A DNA stretch of 64,000 bases from Siphonodentalium dalli (lineage: Eukaryota > Mollusca > Scaphopoda > Gadilida > Siphonodentaliidae): NCBI GenBank assembly GCA_032622095.1, contig CP136065.1, positions 39,685,503 to 39,749,502 on the forward strand, written 5' to 3'. Shown here piece after piece: positions 36,243-45,376 of this stretch. The position numbers and the translations under genes are program-made. The notes under the pieces are model-generated. The model saw only the letters and a program-made list of their open reading frames with translations, did not search any database and had not been told where the DNA came from. Positions within the stretch are counted from its first letter, which is position 1. Each line of letters begins with the position of its first letter.

Positions 36243-36980
36243 GGCCTGGATTCGTCTATCTCTTACGGGTCACAACTACAATTTTTATAAAATTCGATTT
36301 CGAGACTAGAAACAGCTAATTTGTGATTAAAATACAGACACAATTGAAAAATGGGTATATTGTTTGCCTATAAAGGCGTTATAAAGTGGTTGATTTCGAT
36401 CGCAAGATCGTGGTAAATATACTGTATATTTGAAATGCAATTTGTCGTGACTGCACATGTATACATGTGTATTGGTTTCCTGTAGGACTTTTGGAAAGAA
36501 GTTCTTGCTCCAATTGTATCTCGTTAGTCACTGGAGTCACTATTCATTCTAGCAAGGTTGGCGCTTCTGACCTGGGTCTCGCATATAGCATATTGGTCAT
36601 GTTCAAGCAATTGTAAACTATAAATTGCTAGTGTAACAACATATTTATGGAACCATGTCACATAACTGTCCGCGAATGGAGTACATTTACCCCATGGAAA
36701 TTTAACATATATATATGTAGCTATTGACTTTGAAACGTCACTTTAGAACATGGAAACAGCGCGTCCCGGGACAAAATTTTTCACAGCTCGCGTGACAAAA
36801 CTATTATGGTCTATCTCTTTCGGGTCACAATTACAATTTTTATAAAAATCGACTATAAATAGCTAATTTGTGATTAAAATACAGATACAATTGAAAAATG
36901 TGTATATTGTTTGTCTATAAAGGCATTATAATGTGGTTTATTTAGATCGTAAAATCGTGGTGAATATCTATTATATATTT
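36243..36980. repeat. Diverged direct duplication, 563 bp apart
   Basis: 36243-36434 and 36806-36980 share AGCTAATTTGTGATTAAAAT, ACAATTGAAAAATG and TATATTGTTTG. The 63-aa frame at 36128-36319 overlaps copy 1 and is not supported. Confidence 0.75.
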
Positions 36981-36986
36981 TGGAAC

Positions 36987-37428
36987 CTCTCTCTGTCTGT
37001 CTGTCTGTGTGTGTATGTGTATGTCTTACATATAGACTCGAAAAAGGCTCCACCGATCGGACTCAAATTCGGTATGTAGGCCTTCTTTGTTCCCGGGAAC
37101 AACATGGGAGGGTCAAATTTCGCGGGCGACCATGTCCTTGACCTTGATATCGCTCATATACTAGTAGGCTCATATAGGCATGTTTCTGGACCTCGACCGA
37201 TCCGACTCGAGTTTGGTGTGTACTTTGGTGTATACTTTGATCCCGGGAACAATATGGGCAGGTCAAATTTCACGTGCGAACGTGTCCTTGACCTCGCCCT
37301 CGATCATATATGCTCATATAGGCATGTTTCTGGACCGAGCGTTTGTCCAGACGCTGTATATTCTGCGCAGACGGAGGCGATCACAAAGAAATCCCTAAAT
37401 AGCCAGTCCGAAGTCGGGCACATAAGCT
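36987..37428 (+). mobile_element. Helitron-like non-autonomous element, copy 2
   Basis: Starts in TCTCTCTGTCTGTCTGTCTG. It holds two tandem units 143 bp apart (37049 and 37192) homologous to 12131 and 12279. It ends with the hairpin CCGAAGTCGG, about 8 bases, then CTAG followed by T. The TC start, hairpin and CTAG end match the Helitron rule, and the element would lie between A/C and T. No helicase or Rep frame. Confidence 0.5.
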
Positions 37429-37433
37429 AGTAC

Positions 37434-37556
37434 TACAATAATGCCCTAATTAATAGACTCCTTAACCACAGCAGAATTATTGGTAACTTTTCAGGATTTA
37501 GTCGGAAATATGGCTTGTTGCCATTCATCGGAAAGCTCTCGGGGAGCATTACTGTA
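37434..37556. mobile_element. Internally deleted palindromic MITE
   Basis: The left arm is AATAATGCCCTAATTAATAG...TTGCCATTCATCGGAAAGCTCT. After that only the extreme right tip, GCATTACTGTA, remains. The complete copy is at 56182-56392. Confidence 0.75.
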
Positions 37557-38768
37557 TATAGTTGAAATGCCTTTTGTCGTGATCGAGGCTGCTAATAAGA
37601 TAGAGTAGTCCTTCTTGGTTGCTATGCTCCGAACATTTTCGCGGGGATTTATATTCTAAAAATAGACCCTAACACTGTCCCGTGGATAAATTAATTTACG
37701 ATTTTCCGTGTACAAGACGTAATCAAATGAATTGACGGATAGTAGATTGGGTAACGCGTGGCACACATGAGCCTGTAAACAAATATGTTGACACGGGGCG
37801 TAAACTCAAGCCACTCACTGACTAGTGATTATACAATAACTCAAATGAGTATATGGGACCAATATGCATATAATATAACATTTATTTGATACATTTGCTT
37901 GAAACTGTATTAAAATTACTCGACAACGACAATTTGTATATTTACTTCATACTCAAAAAAATTTCCAATAATATAAATGTGGTTACCTTATTCTAAGATT
38001 CAGAGACTTTGGAAACCAACAACAACATTTGAGTACAGTATCCCTTTAAAATCGCATCAGTCACCGCGTCCGGTCGCACGTAAACCAGATACCAGATGGA
38101 TTGATACTGCTTCACGTTGAAGCACCATGCCTTTCTGTAGCGCAGTCCATTGTTTACCCGCCCATCTAAAACAAGAAAACCATGGTCATAATGGTAACGC
38201 CCTCAAGATCATATTATTACCCATATATAAGCTTTAATATATTGTCCCAGAGCTTTAATGTAGTAATTGTGAAAAATGTGTATATAGGTAACGCCTATAT
38301 GTATTTGATCATATCTGATATATTTTGTATGTGTGTATACTGTGCACTCGGTAAGAAAGGATGTGACAACATTGTAAAAATCGGACTAAAGTTTAATTTG
38401 AGATATTTATATACCATACGTCATGTATGATATTTGTTCACAAATGGCGCATACGTTCCAATTGGTTAATATATCGCCACATATGCAATGGCCATTGTAT
38501 GGATATACCAATAACCACACGCCCAGTGTCAAAACGTTACGAACGCCTTGGCCAATTCAATTCAATTTAATTACTCTTCATCATGTTAGATATCACAGAG
38601 TATGTGCATAATTACAATATAACAATACATATATTATATAGTGTGCGATGCATGAGGAGTTCTGAGTTATTATTATGTGCAAGATTGTACACAATATATA
38701 TTGAAATTCAACAGTTATTTAATTCAACAACCCATGGCGGTGTCCTAACGTGGGCGGTATTGTATGCC
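37557..38768. other. Spacer including the LINE 3' untranslated tail
   Basis: Nothing recognised in most of it. The last 50-100 bp (about 38700-38768) are presumably the 3' UTR of the LINE on the minus strand, but no poly-A or tandem tail marks the border. Confidence 0.4.
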
Positions 38769-41700
38769 TCAGGAGAGCCTAAAGAATGGCATAACCCTTT
38801 TAATGAATAAAGAAAGATTTTGTGTTCTCTTCCCCTTTCCCGAATTGAATAGTTCATTCAATTTAATAATATTCGGTTTTCGGTAGAAGTAGGGTTTTAT
38901 ATATCTCTCTCGTAGAGTCTGCAATACAGGGCATATTAAAATTACATGGAATTCATCACCGAGTTCTAAGTTACATAGAGTACACTTTCTGTCTGAGTAA
39001 TCTGAACCTACCCATGATCCCGATTCAACTGGTAAGTAGTGATTTCTGCTCCTGAACCGTAACATGGCGGTTACTAAGTTATTGTATATACTCGATATGT
39101 ATGTCTCACGACCGAAGTTTATCTTAATAATTCGGTAGAATGCATATTTATTTGATATGGACATGGTGCCTCTCCATTCTTGAATAAAAACATCTTCTAG
39201 TCGTTTTTTAACATTTGTGGTGAATCGATTCAAAGAATTCAGGGACTGATCTTTCCAGATGTATCCCATGCCAAGTTTGTTAACAGTGTGTTCTATGTTT
39301 TTGATCCATGGGTTGTTGCATTTATTATTTAAATACATTGAATATAGAACATAATACAATATTAAAGGCATTCGATGGCATTCCATAGTTAATATTCTTC
39401 CCCAATATGACAGGGCGCGAAGTTTCAGTTTAAGGGTAATTGGGAACATGCCAGTTTCGCCATATACAAATGCTGAGGGCGTTGAAGTTTTTAACCCCAA
39501 AAGAAATTTTAGAAACCAGAGCTCAAGTTTCTCAAAACATCTCAGATTTTCATGTGACCATATTTCCGCCCCATATGTCATAATTGGGATGATTGATTTC
39601 TCGTATAGCTCTAAGGTTGTCATGATACTGAGTTTATTTGTTCTCATTTTGTTTAAAGCTGCGTACATAGCATTTTTTGCTTGAAGGCATCTCATGTTTC
39701 TTTCTTTCGCAAAATTACCATTTTTATGAAAGTGTGTTCCGAGATACTTGTAACTGTCAACAACTTCGAGGTTTTGGTTTGATATGTTAAACGCAAGCTT
39801 CTTAGACGCAGGGGTAGTTCTACCAAATATCAATACTTTTGTTTTCGATGCGTTAATGTTAAGTCCCCAAGCTTTACAGTAATCGGAAAATGCGTCGAGT
39901 GCATTCTGCAGGCCGTCGCTAGAATTCGCCATTAAGGCTGTGTCATCTGCATATATGAGAAGAAAGAGTTTGGCATAAATGCCAGTATCGAAAGCGCCCA
40001 ACTTTCCCACATCGATACCCTGACATCCCTTTTCGCTCATGTACTGTTCCAGGTCGTTAACATACAGGGCATAAAGTATCGGTGATAAGTTATCTCCCTG
40101 TTTTAGGCCAATATTTGAGCAAAAATAATCTGAATGTTGGTTGTCTACGCTAACGCATAACTTAAGGTTATTGTACATCCCTTTAATGACATTTAGTACC
40201 TTCCCTGTTATATTATATCGTATAAGTTTTTCCCATAAGCCGATCCTCCAGACTGAATCAAATGCCCTCGAGAAGTCAATGAATGCGCAATACAGTTTCT
40301 TTTTAGTGGCCTTAATTAAGTGTGTGATTGTATGGAGTGAGAATATGTGATCAACAGTCGAATAGCCTTTTCTGAAACCTGCCTGGCTCTCTGACTGAAT
40401 TTAATTTGCAGAGAGAAAACTGCATATTCGTTCACTAATGATGCTTGTGAAAAGTTTAGCCAGGCAACTCAACAGGGTTATCTTCCTGTAGTTTCCAGGG
40501 TCGCGATGGTCACCTTTTCTTTTAAATAATGGCCTTATGATTCCGACCGTCCATTCTCGGGGTAATGTGCCACTATTTAAAATGAGATTGAAATAGTTCT
40601 TATACAGAGTATCAAGTTTGGGCAACGAGTTGATTATGTATTCATTTGTAATTGAGTCTGCGCCTGGTGCTTTGTTAGTTTTGAGGCGCTTCGCTGCGTT
40701 ATGTATTTCCTGTAATTCTATTTCTGTGTTCAAAGCGTTATTGTTAACTTGACTGAAATCGTCAATGCATATGAAGTCGTAGCGAGGAGTGTCGGGGATA
40801 TTTTCTGACGCAAGTGTAGCGTCCTCGGTTCTAAAGTATTCACTGAACTCCTCTACATCCGGGGTTGGTAATTGAGATTCCCGATTGTCCATATTTTTTA
40901 TTAATTTCCAAAATTCTCTACTAGAACTAACTCGTAACTCGTCTAACTTTCGTGAAATATTTCTGTTATAACGGAGTTTACAAGTCAACATAGCTTCTTT
41001 ATACTTCTTGCGACAGTTAATCATTTCCTCATGATTAGCATAGTTTGGTTGTTTCTTCCATATTTTTCGCGCTTTACGGTATCGCGTTCTTGTGTCGCAA
41101 CAACTATTTGAAAACCATGGGGTCGAAGACTTTTTAGGCTGTCTTTTATTAGGAACGTTTTGAATTGTCCCATTTGTATCTGTAACCGCCTGAAATATAA
41201 CGGTTTCAAGTTTACTAGTGATTTCTTCTACTTCACCCTGAGTGAGTATGGCTTTGTTTGAGTGGTCAATCATATTATTTAATTCGCTAACAGCGGTCAT
41301 GTCAATATTACGCGTGAATGATTCACTAACACGACTGTCCCACTTCCTGATTGTTGGCCTGTGCCTCGTTGATTTTGCTGTGTGCTTAATTTTACTTTTT
41401 GCGGCGCTTCTAGTAATAGGCTGAGTGGCCAGCAGAGGAATATTCAGGTTACAACTAAATGTCACGGGTGAGTGGACGTCTGAAAACAACAAATTGAATG
41501 GTTCTATGATCATTTCAGCTATGCGCTCGGTGAATCTTGGTCCGCTTATCACATAATCGATAACGCTCACGCCGTTGGAAGTGAAACTAGAGGATTGTTC
41601 ATCGAACCGCCCGTTCAATATGATTAATTGGGACTCGTCACATAAATGCATGAGTTTTGAGCCATAATTATTTGAGACGTTATCTGGATTGACTCTGATA

Positions 41701-42215
41701 GCTGTAATTTTGTTAATATTGTATTGCCTGATCAGTTCTGCAGTGCGGTGATTATCATTCAGGGTACCCGTCCGTGCATTGAAATCGCCTGCTAGGATAA
41801 TGTTTTCATAGTTTATTTGTTTTTCAAGAACTGATATGTGCAGGTTTGCCAAAGGGTTCCCTTTAGAGTATTTAGAATTTTCAGGTGGGACATAGATGTT
41901 GCCGAATAAAAAGGCATCCCCAGTATGATTTTCATATTTACACCAAAGTATGGTTTCACATGTGTCATGAACAGTGCTAAATTTATCTTTGAGTGTGCTG
42001 CGGACGGCTATACAGAGACCCCCCGAACGGCGACGGGCTGCATTTTTTCTATTTTTTATAGCAATTACACTGAAATTGTCTATGATTATTAAATCAATTA
42101 TGTCTGTTTTTGTTTCCTGGAACATAAGAACATCAAATTGGTTAATATATGAAACAAATTCTGGGTCACTTAATTTCGAAAAAAGTCCACAAACATTCAG
42201 TGAGAGGATGTTCAT
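38769..42215 (-). pseudogene. LINE ORF2 (endonuclease and reverse transcriptase) with one in-frame stop
   Basis: 1148 codons plus the final stop, in one frame. The only break is a TAA at codon 605 (40401-40399); the 74 codons between it and the next methionine remain open and include QAGFRKGYS and FIDFSRAFDSVW. Endonuclease motifs: QETK (33-36) and GDFNART (143-149). The reverse transcriptase shows KNKAPGADSI, the GLKQGDNLSPILY block and LIYADDTAL (YADD near 39953-39942). The C-terminus has a CxxC...H...C zinc-knuckle-like motif (CTLCNLELGDEFHVILIC) about 70 residues from the end. A single nonsense change in 3.4 kb means recent insertion. Clade (Tx1, I or Nimb-like) is not decided. Confidence 0.9.
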
Positions 42216-42236
42216 TTGGGTTTCTCCCGGGCATTC

Positions 42237-43070
42237 CTAGAGGTGAGTGTCGACTGCCCCAGTGTCATTGGTTTCTGCAGAGGATGAGAAGTCCATATTC
42301 TGTGGTTGCGGAAAATCCACATCAAAGGTGGAGTTCGAATTCCTACCTCCCCGGTGATTTCCCCTTCCTCCTCGTGCAGACCCACGTGCTCTACCGCGTC
42401 CGCCACGCCCACGCATGTTGTCATTGGTCGGCTTCGGTTTGTAGTTCGGTGGCACGAATGTTGTTTTGTTTCCGACATTAAACATGACTGATTTTGATTG
42501 ATTGACAGCTGGCTTTGGTTTCGAACTGCTCACAGTGTGATTGAGTTTTTGTTTCTGCACCGTGCGGCTATTATCAATCCTATTAGCTGCGTCCTTATTT
42601 GTCCTATAGAACGGTTTTTGTTCCGGTACGAATGGCTTATTGTCAACAAATAGTTTGTCTCCAACTAATCGCGCTTTTCGGCCACATTCGCGCTGCTCCT
42701 TCGCGATTGGGTTCAGAATTTCCATTCGATAGTTATTCATGACCCTAGGTAGCTGCTCATTTATATAGTAGTGTGTCTGCTTCAGAGAGCCTCTTCGCTT
42801 TAGTACCAGCTCCCTATCCCTGTATTTGGTGAATTTAACCAGTATTTGTCGAGTATTATCTCTTTCGAATTTTCCTAATCGTTTTACAAACTCAAACTCA
42901 ATTGTCTCCATTATCCCCATTTTTTTCTCAAGGAATTTATGCATAAGGTCTTCAGTGGTGACAGGATCGTCTGCACCAGGGGGCGTCTCGAATTGGCGAC
43001 ACGTTATTAAGTTGACGCGCTGCCAGCTCACGGCAAATAAACTAAACTGTTGGTTTCTCGGTTCTCTTAT
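42237..43070 (-). CDS. LINE ORF1, L1/Tx1 ORF1p-like nucleic-acid-binding protein, 5'-truncated
   Basis: The frame is open from 43070 (a stop lies just before) to the stop at 42237, with no ATG near its start. The part IEFEFVKRLGKFE...ILVKFTKYRDRELVLKRR...YINEQLP matches the RRM and C-terminal domain layout of L1 ORF1p-type proteins. GRKARLVGDKLFVDNKPF closes that domain. The tail is a basic low-complexity region with RGRGGRGRARGS-type RGG repeats, suited to RNA binding. The N-terminal coiled coil used for trimerisation is absent, so this copy likely makes no functional ORF1p. ORF2 follows 21 bp downstream. Confidence 0.8.
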   Translation of the reverse strand: MREPRNQQFSLFAVSWQRVNLITCRQFETPPGADDPVTTEDLMHKFLEKKMGIMETIEFEFVKRLGKFERDNTRQILVKFTKYRDRELVLKRRGSLKQTHYYINEQLPRVMNNYRMEILNPIAKEQRECGRKARLVGDKLFVDNKPFVPEQKPFYRTNKDAANRIDNSRTVQKQKLNHTVSSSKPKPAVNQSKSVMFNVGNKTTFVPPNYKPKPTNDNMRGRGGRGRARGSARGGRGNHRGGRNSNSTFDVDFPQPQNMDFSSSAETNDTGAVDTHL

Positions 43071-43076
43071 TCAACT

Positions 43077-43399
43077 CAACGTTTGAATTCTTTTCGGAGG
43101 CATTATCATTTCTTTGTTATTTGTTCAATTTCAATTGAAATAGAGGCATGCATAGTGCATGAAATAGCATTCAGAATAATAATCAGACCAGAAGCTCTCG
43201 ATCTTGGTTACATGGTTCAAGTAAGCAAATACCGAGCACGTTTCTAATCACATTTAGTCCATCCAAGTACGGAAATACCGAGTACGTTTTAATCACATTT
43301 AGTCCAAACCTCCTACGACAGGGCCAGATATAATTGCTAATCTACATCATAAGAGGTTATAATGATGATCTGAGAATGCCGCAGGTAATGGTATCAACT
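43077..43399. other. Spacer between the two head-to-head LINEs, with a 46-bp duplication
   Basis: Two tandem copies of AAATACCGAGCACGTTTCTA.../AATCACATTTAGTCC (about 43225-43312). Could be old 5' UTR sequence of either LINE; no TATA box or initiator stands out. Confidence 0.5.
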
Positions 43400-43501
43400 G
43401 AAGATATGGTCTCTCATGAGAGTTAATTAAAATACATGTATGGCACCATAAAGGGTTAAATTAAAATATGATCACATGAGGCTTAATTGAATTATGGCCC
43501 C
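43400..43501 (+). repeat. Left 102-bp inverted-repeat arm
   Basis: Begins GAAGATATGGTCTCTCATGA and ends TTAATTGAATTATGGCCCC. It contains CATGAG motifs and TTAATTAAAATA. It matches 49512-49613 at every base when reversed. Confidence 0.97.
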
Positions 43502-43534
43502 AAAGACACATTTATTAAGCAACTCTTACAAAAA

Positions 43535-45376
43535 ATGCCAGATGAACATGATCTGAATTCTCTGAGACACAGCGTATTCGAAGAGGCCCGGAAACGTTGC
43601 GATGATCTCCAACGCTACAGGTTGAAGTTGAGATTTCAAAGAGACTCAGGAAAACCAATGTGCGAGAAATACGCGAAAGACATATATAGTCTAGTGCAGT
43701 TCGTTCTCGGCGAATCTCTGGACTCGATTCGTGACGTCATTACCAAGATCTCTGAACGCTCATATGATAGGTCGAGGACAGTTAATGCGCAAACAGAAAA
43801 CACAACCCATCAGTCGTGCAATTGCAATTCAACATGTGTTCAAGAAAAACTAGCTGAAGTGTTGACCGATTTAACTCTCCTTAAGAAATCACAATTAGAG
43901 AAAAATAAAAAGATTGTAGATGACTTTTCGACTGTGCAGTCATGTGTGAAAACAATTTCAGATACGCAAGACAAAATCTTGAGCAAACTGACTGTATTAG
44001 AGAAGACCATCACAAACGTCAAATCTCACTGTGATTCAAATTCTAAATCTATTGGTAGTACGATAGGGAATGTCACAGAATTAAGTCTCGGTTTAGGCAG
44101 AATTAGAGACGAGAAGTGTATGGGTATTGACAATTTGAAACAGAGAGTTAAACTCCTTGAGCAAGATGCTCTCTCGTCACAGGATGACTACACCAACTTT
44201 CTGACAAATATTAACTCCAAAGTACATGATATGTCGAAGACTTTTGTCAAAAATGATTCTCTCGACCGACGTATGTCCACCTTCAGTGGGAAATGCATTG
44301 CCAATGGCGACGCTGCGAAGACATATATGGACAACGCAGAGAAACGCCTCTCTACGATGTTTGACATATTAGCAAGAGATCTATTCATCAAGCATAATTC
44401 ACTTGTTTCCTACATCGAGTCATGTCAGCTTCAATCGAACACCAAACCCAATACCGATCAAGTGTCGTCATATAAAGGGCCCGAATCCGATTCCAAGGAC
44501 GAAACACCAGTATCACCGAATACATTTTCACTGACTCAATCAGCGACACGAAAGAACAGTATTCCAAATATTCCCGAGCCGGTCGATCATTCTTCTCCAA
44601 TTAACTGGTCCAGAAATGCAAGTTCTATCATCAAGACAATTCTATCGAAAGGTCAAACTAACTCTGGCAATCCTGCCATACATGTTGCTGATGATAAGTC
44701 GGAAATTCCTTCCTCAGGCGTACATGCCACAGATGTGAAGGAGGTCGAATTCAAACCAAAGAATAGCCATAGACATAACGCCGATACTAGTGAAACCCCA
44801 AGAAAGGACAATAGCGATAGTTACGAAAAACATCGTAGTATCCAGAACAGTGAGGTCCTTAATAGTGTTTCAGTTATTACAATCTCTGATGAATTCAAGT
44901 CGAAAGACAGTATGTCGCACGCAAGTGGCCAACCGGATATACCTTCTTCACCCCATAAACCCGATGGTTACCGTCCACACATGCCTAACCAACATTCACA
45001 TCATAATTCCGATGCAGAGAAGGTAAACGATTTTTACCAAGAAAGGGATAACTATCACGACGACTTTAGTGGATTCAAGGGAGTCCAAACGAAACGTCCG
45101 AGAAGAACCCGCAAGTTCTTTATTGGTCGTATATCAACTGAATCGACAGAAGATAGTATGTGGGATTTCTTCAAGAAGCGGAACATCACCCCAACGTTTA
45201 TTCGCCTCATGCGCAGCAGGATGTATGGTAGTCAATCCGCTCGTGTACACATCCTATCCAGCGATGTGAAGGAATTATACCGGGAAAATTTCTGGCCTGA
45301 TAATATCATCGTCCGACCATGGACTTCAGACCCACCAAGAGGCAGGGATAATGGAGACACAAATGATCAATCTTGA
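43535..45376 (+). CDS. LINE ORF1: coiled-coil protein with C-terminal RRM-like domain
   Basis: The frame is open from 43487 after a TAA at 43484-43486. The first ATG is at 43535 (MPDEHDLNSLRHSVF), giving 613 aa. Residues 1-90 are charged and helical. Then comes a Cys-rich knot (SCNCNSTC, about residues 94-101) and a long heptad-like coiled-coil region to about 300. A Ser/Pro/His-rich linker runs to about 525. The C-terminus (RKFFIGRIS...FFKKRNITP...ARVHILSSD...FWPDNIIVRPW) has the look of an RRM-like nucleic-acid-binding domain found in ORF1 of several aquatic-animal LINEs. The role is presumably RNA binding in the retrotransposition particle. It overlaps ORF2 by 26 bp. Confidence 0.8.
   Translation: MPDEHDLNSLRHSVFEEARKRCDDLQRYRLKLRFQRDSGKPMCEKYAKDIYSLVQFVLGESLDSIRDVITKISERSYDRSRTVNAQTENTTHQSCNCNSTCVQEKLAEVLTDLTLLKKSQLEKNKKIVDDFSTVQSCVKTISDTQDKILSKLTVLEKTITNVKSHCDSNSKSIGSTIGNVTELSLGLGRIRDEKCMGIDNLKQRVKLLEQDALSSQDDYTNFLTNINSKVHDMSKTFVKNDSLDRRMSTFSGKCIANGDAAKTYMDNAEKRLSTMFDILARDLFIKHNSLVSYIESCQLQSNTKPNTDQVSSYKGPESDSKDETPVSPNTFSLTQSATRKNSIPNIPEPVDHSSPINWSRNASSIIKTILSKGQTNSGNPAIHVADDKSEIPSSGVHATDVKEVEFKPKNSHRHNADTSETPRKDNSDSYEKHRSIQNSEVLNSVSVITISDEFKSKDSMSHASGQPDIPSSPHKPDGYRPHMPNQHSHHNSDAEKVNDFYQERDNYHDDFSGFKGVQTKRPRRTRKFFIGRISTESTEDSMWDFFKKRNITPTFIRLMRSRMYGSQSARVHILSSDVKELYRENFWPDNIIVRPWTSDPPRGRDNGDTNDQS

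Larger units (their letters stand above)
38769..43076 (-). mobile_element. APE-type LINE with L1/Tx1-like ORF1, nearly intact
   Basis: Two-ORF non-LTR retrotransposon on the minus strand. ORF1 (43070-42237) is separated by 21 bp from ORF2 (42215-38769). ORF1 lacks an ATG and its N-terminal coiled coil, so the copy seems 5'-truncated near 43070. ORF2 is whole except for one TAA. The copy is therefore young but inactive unless the stop is read through. It lies head to head with the plus-strand LINE at 43400. Confidence 0.9.

Noticed and set aside
43487-43534. Upstream start of LINE ORF1 at 43487
   Set aside because: The codon there is TTG, right after a stop and inside the inverted-repeat arm. 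The first ATG is 43535.
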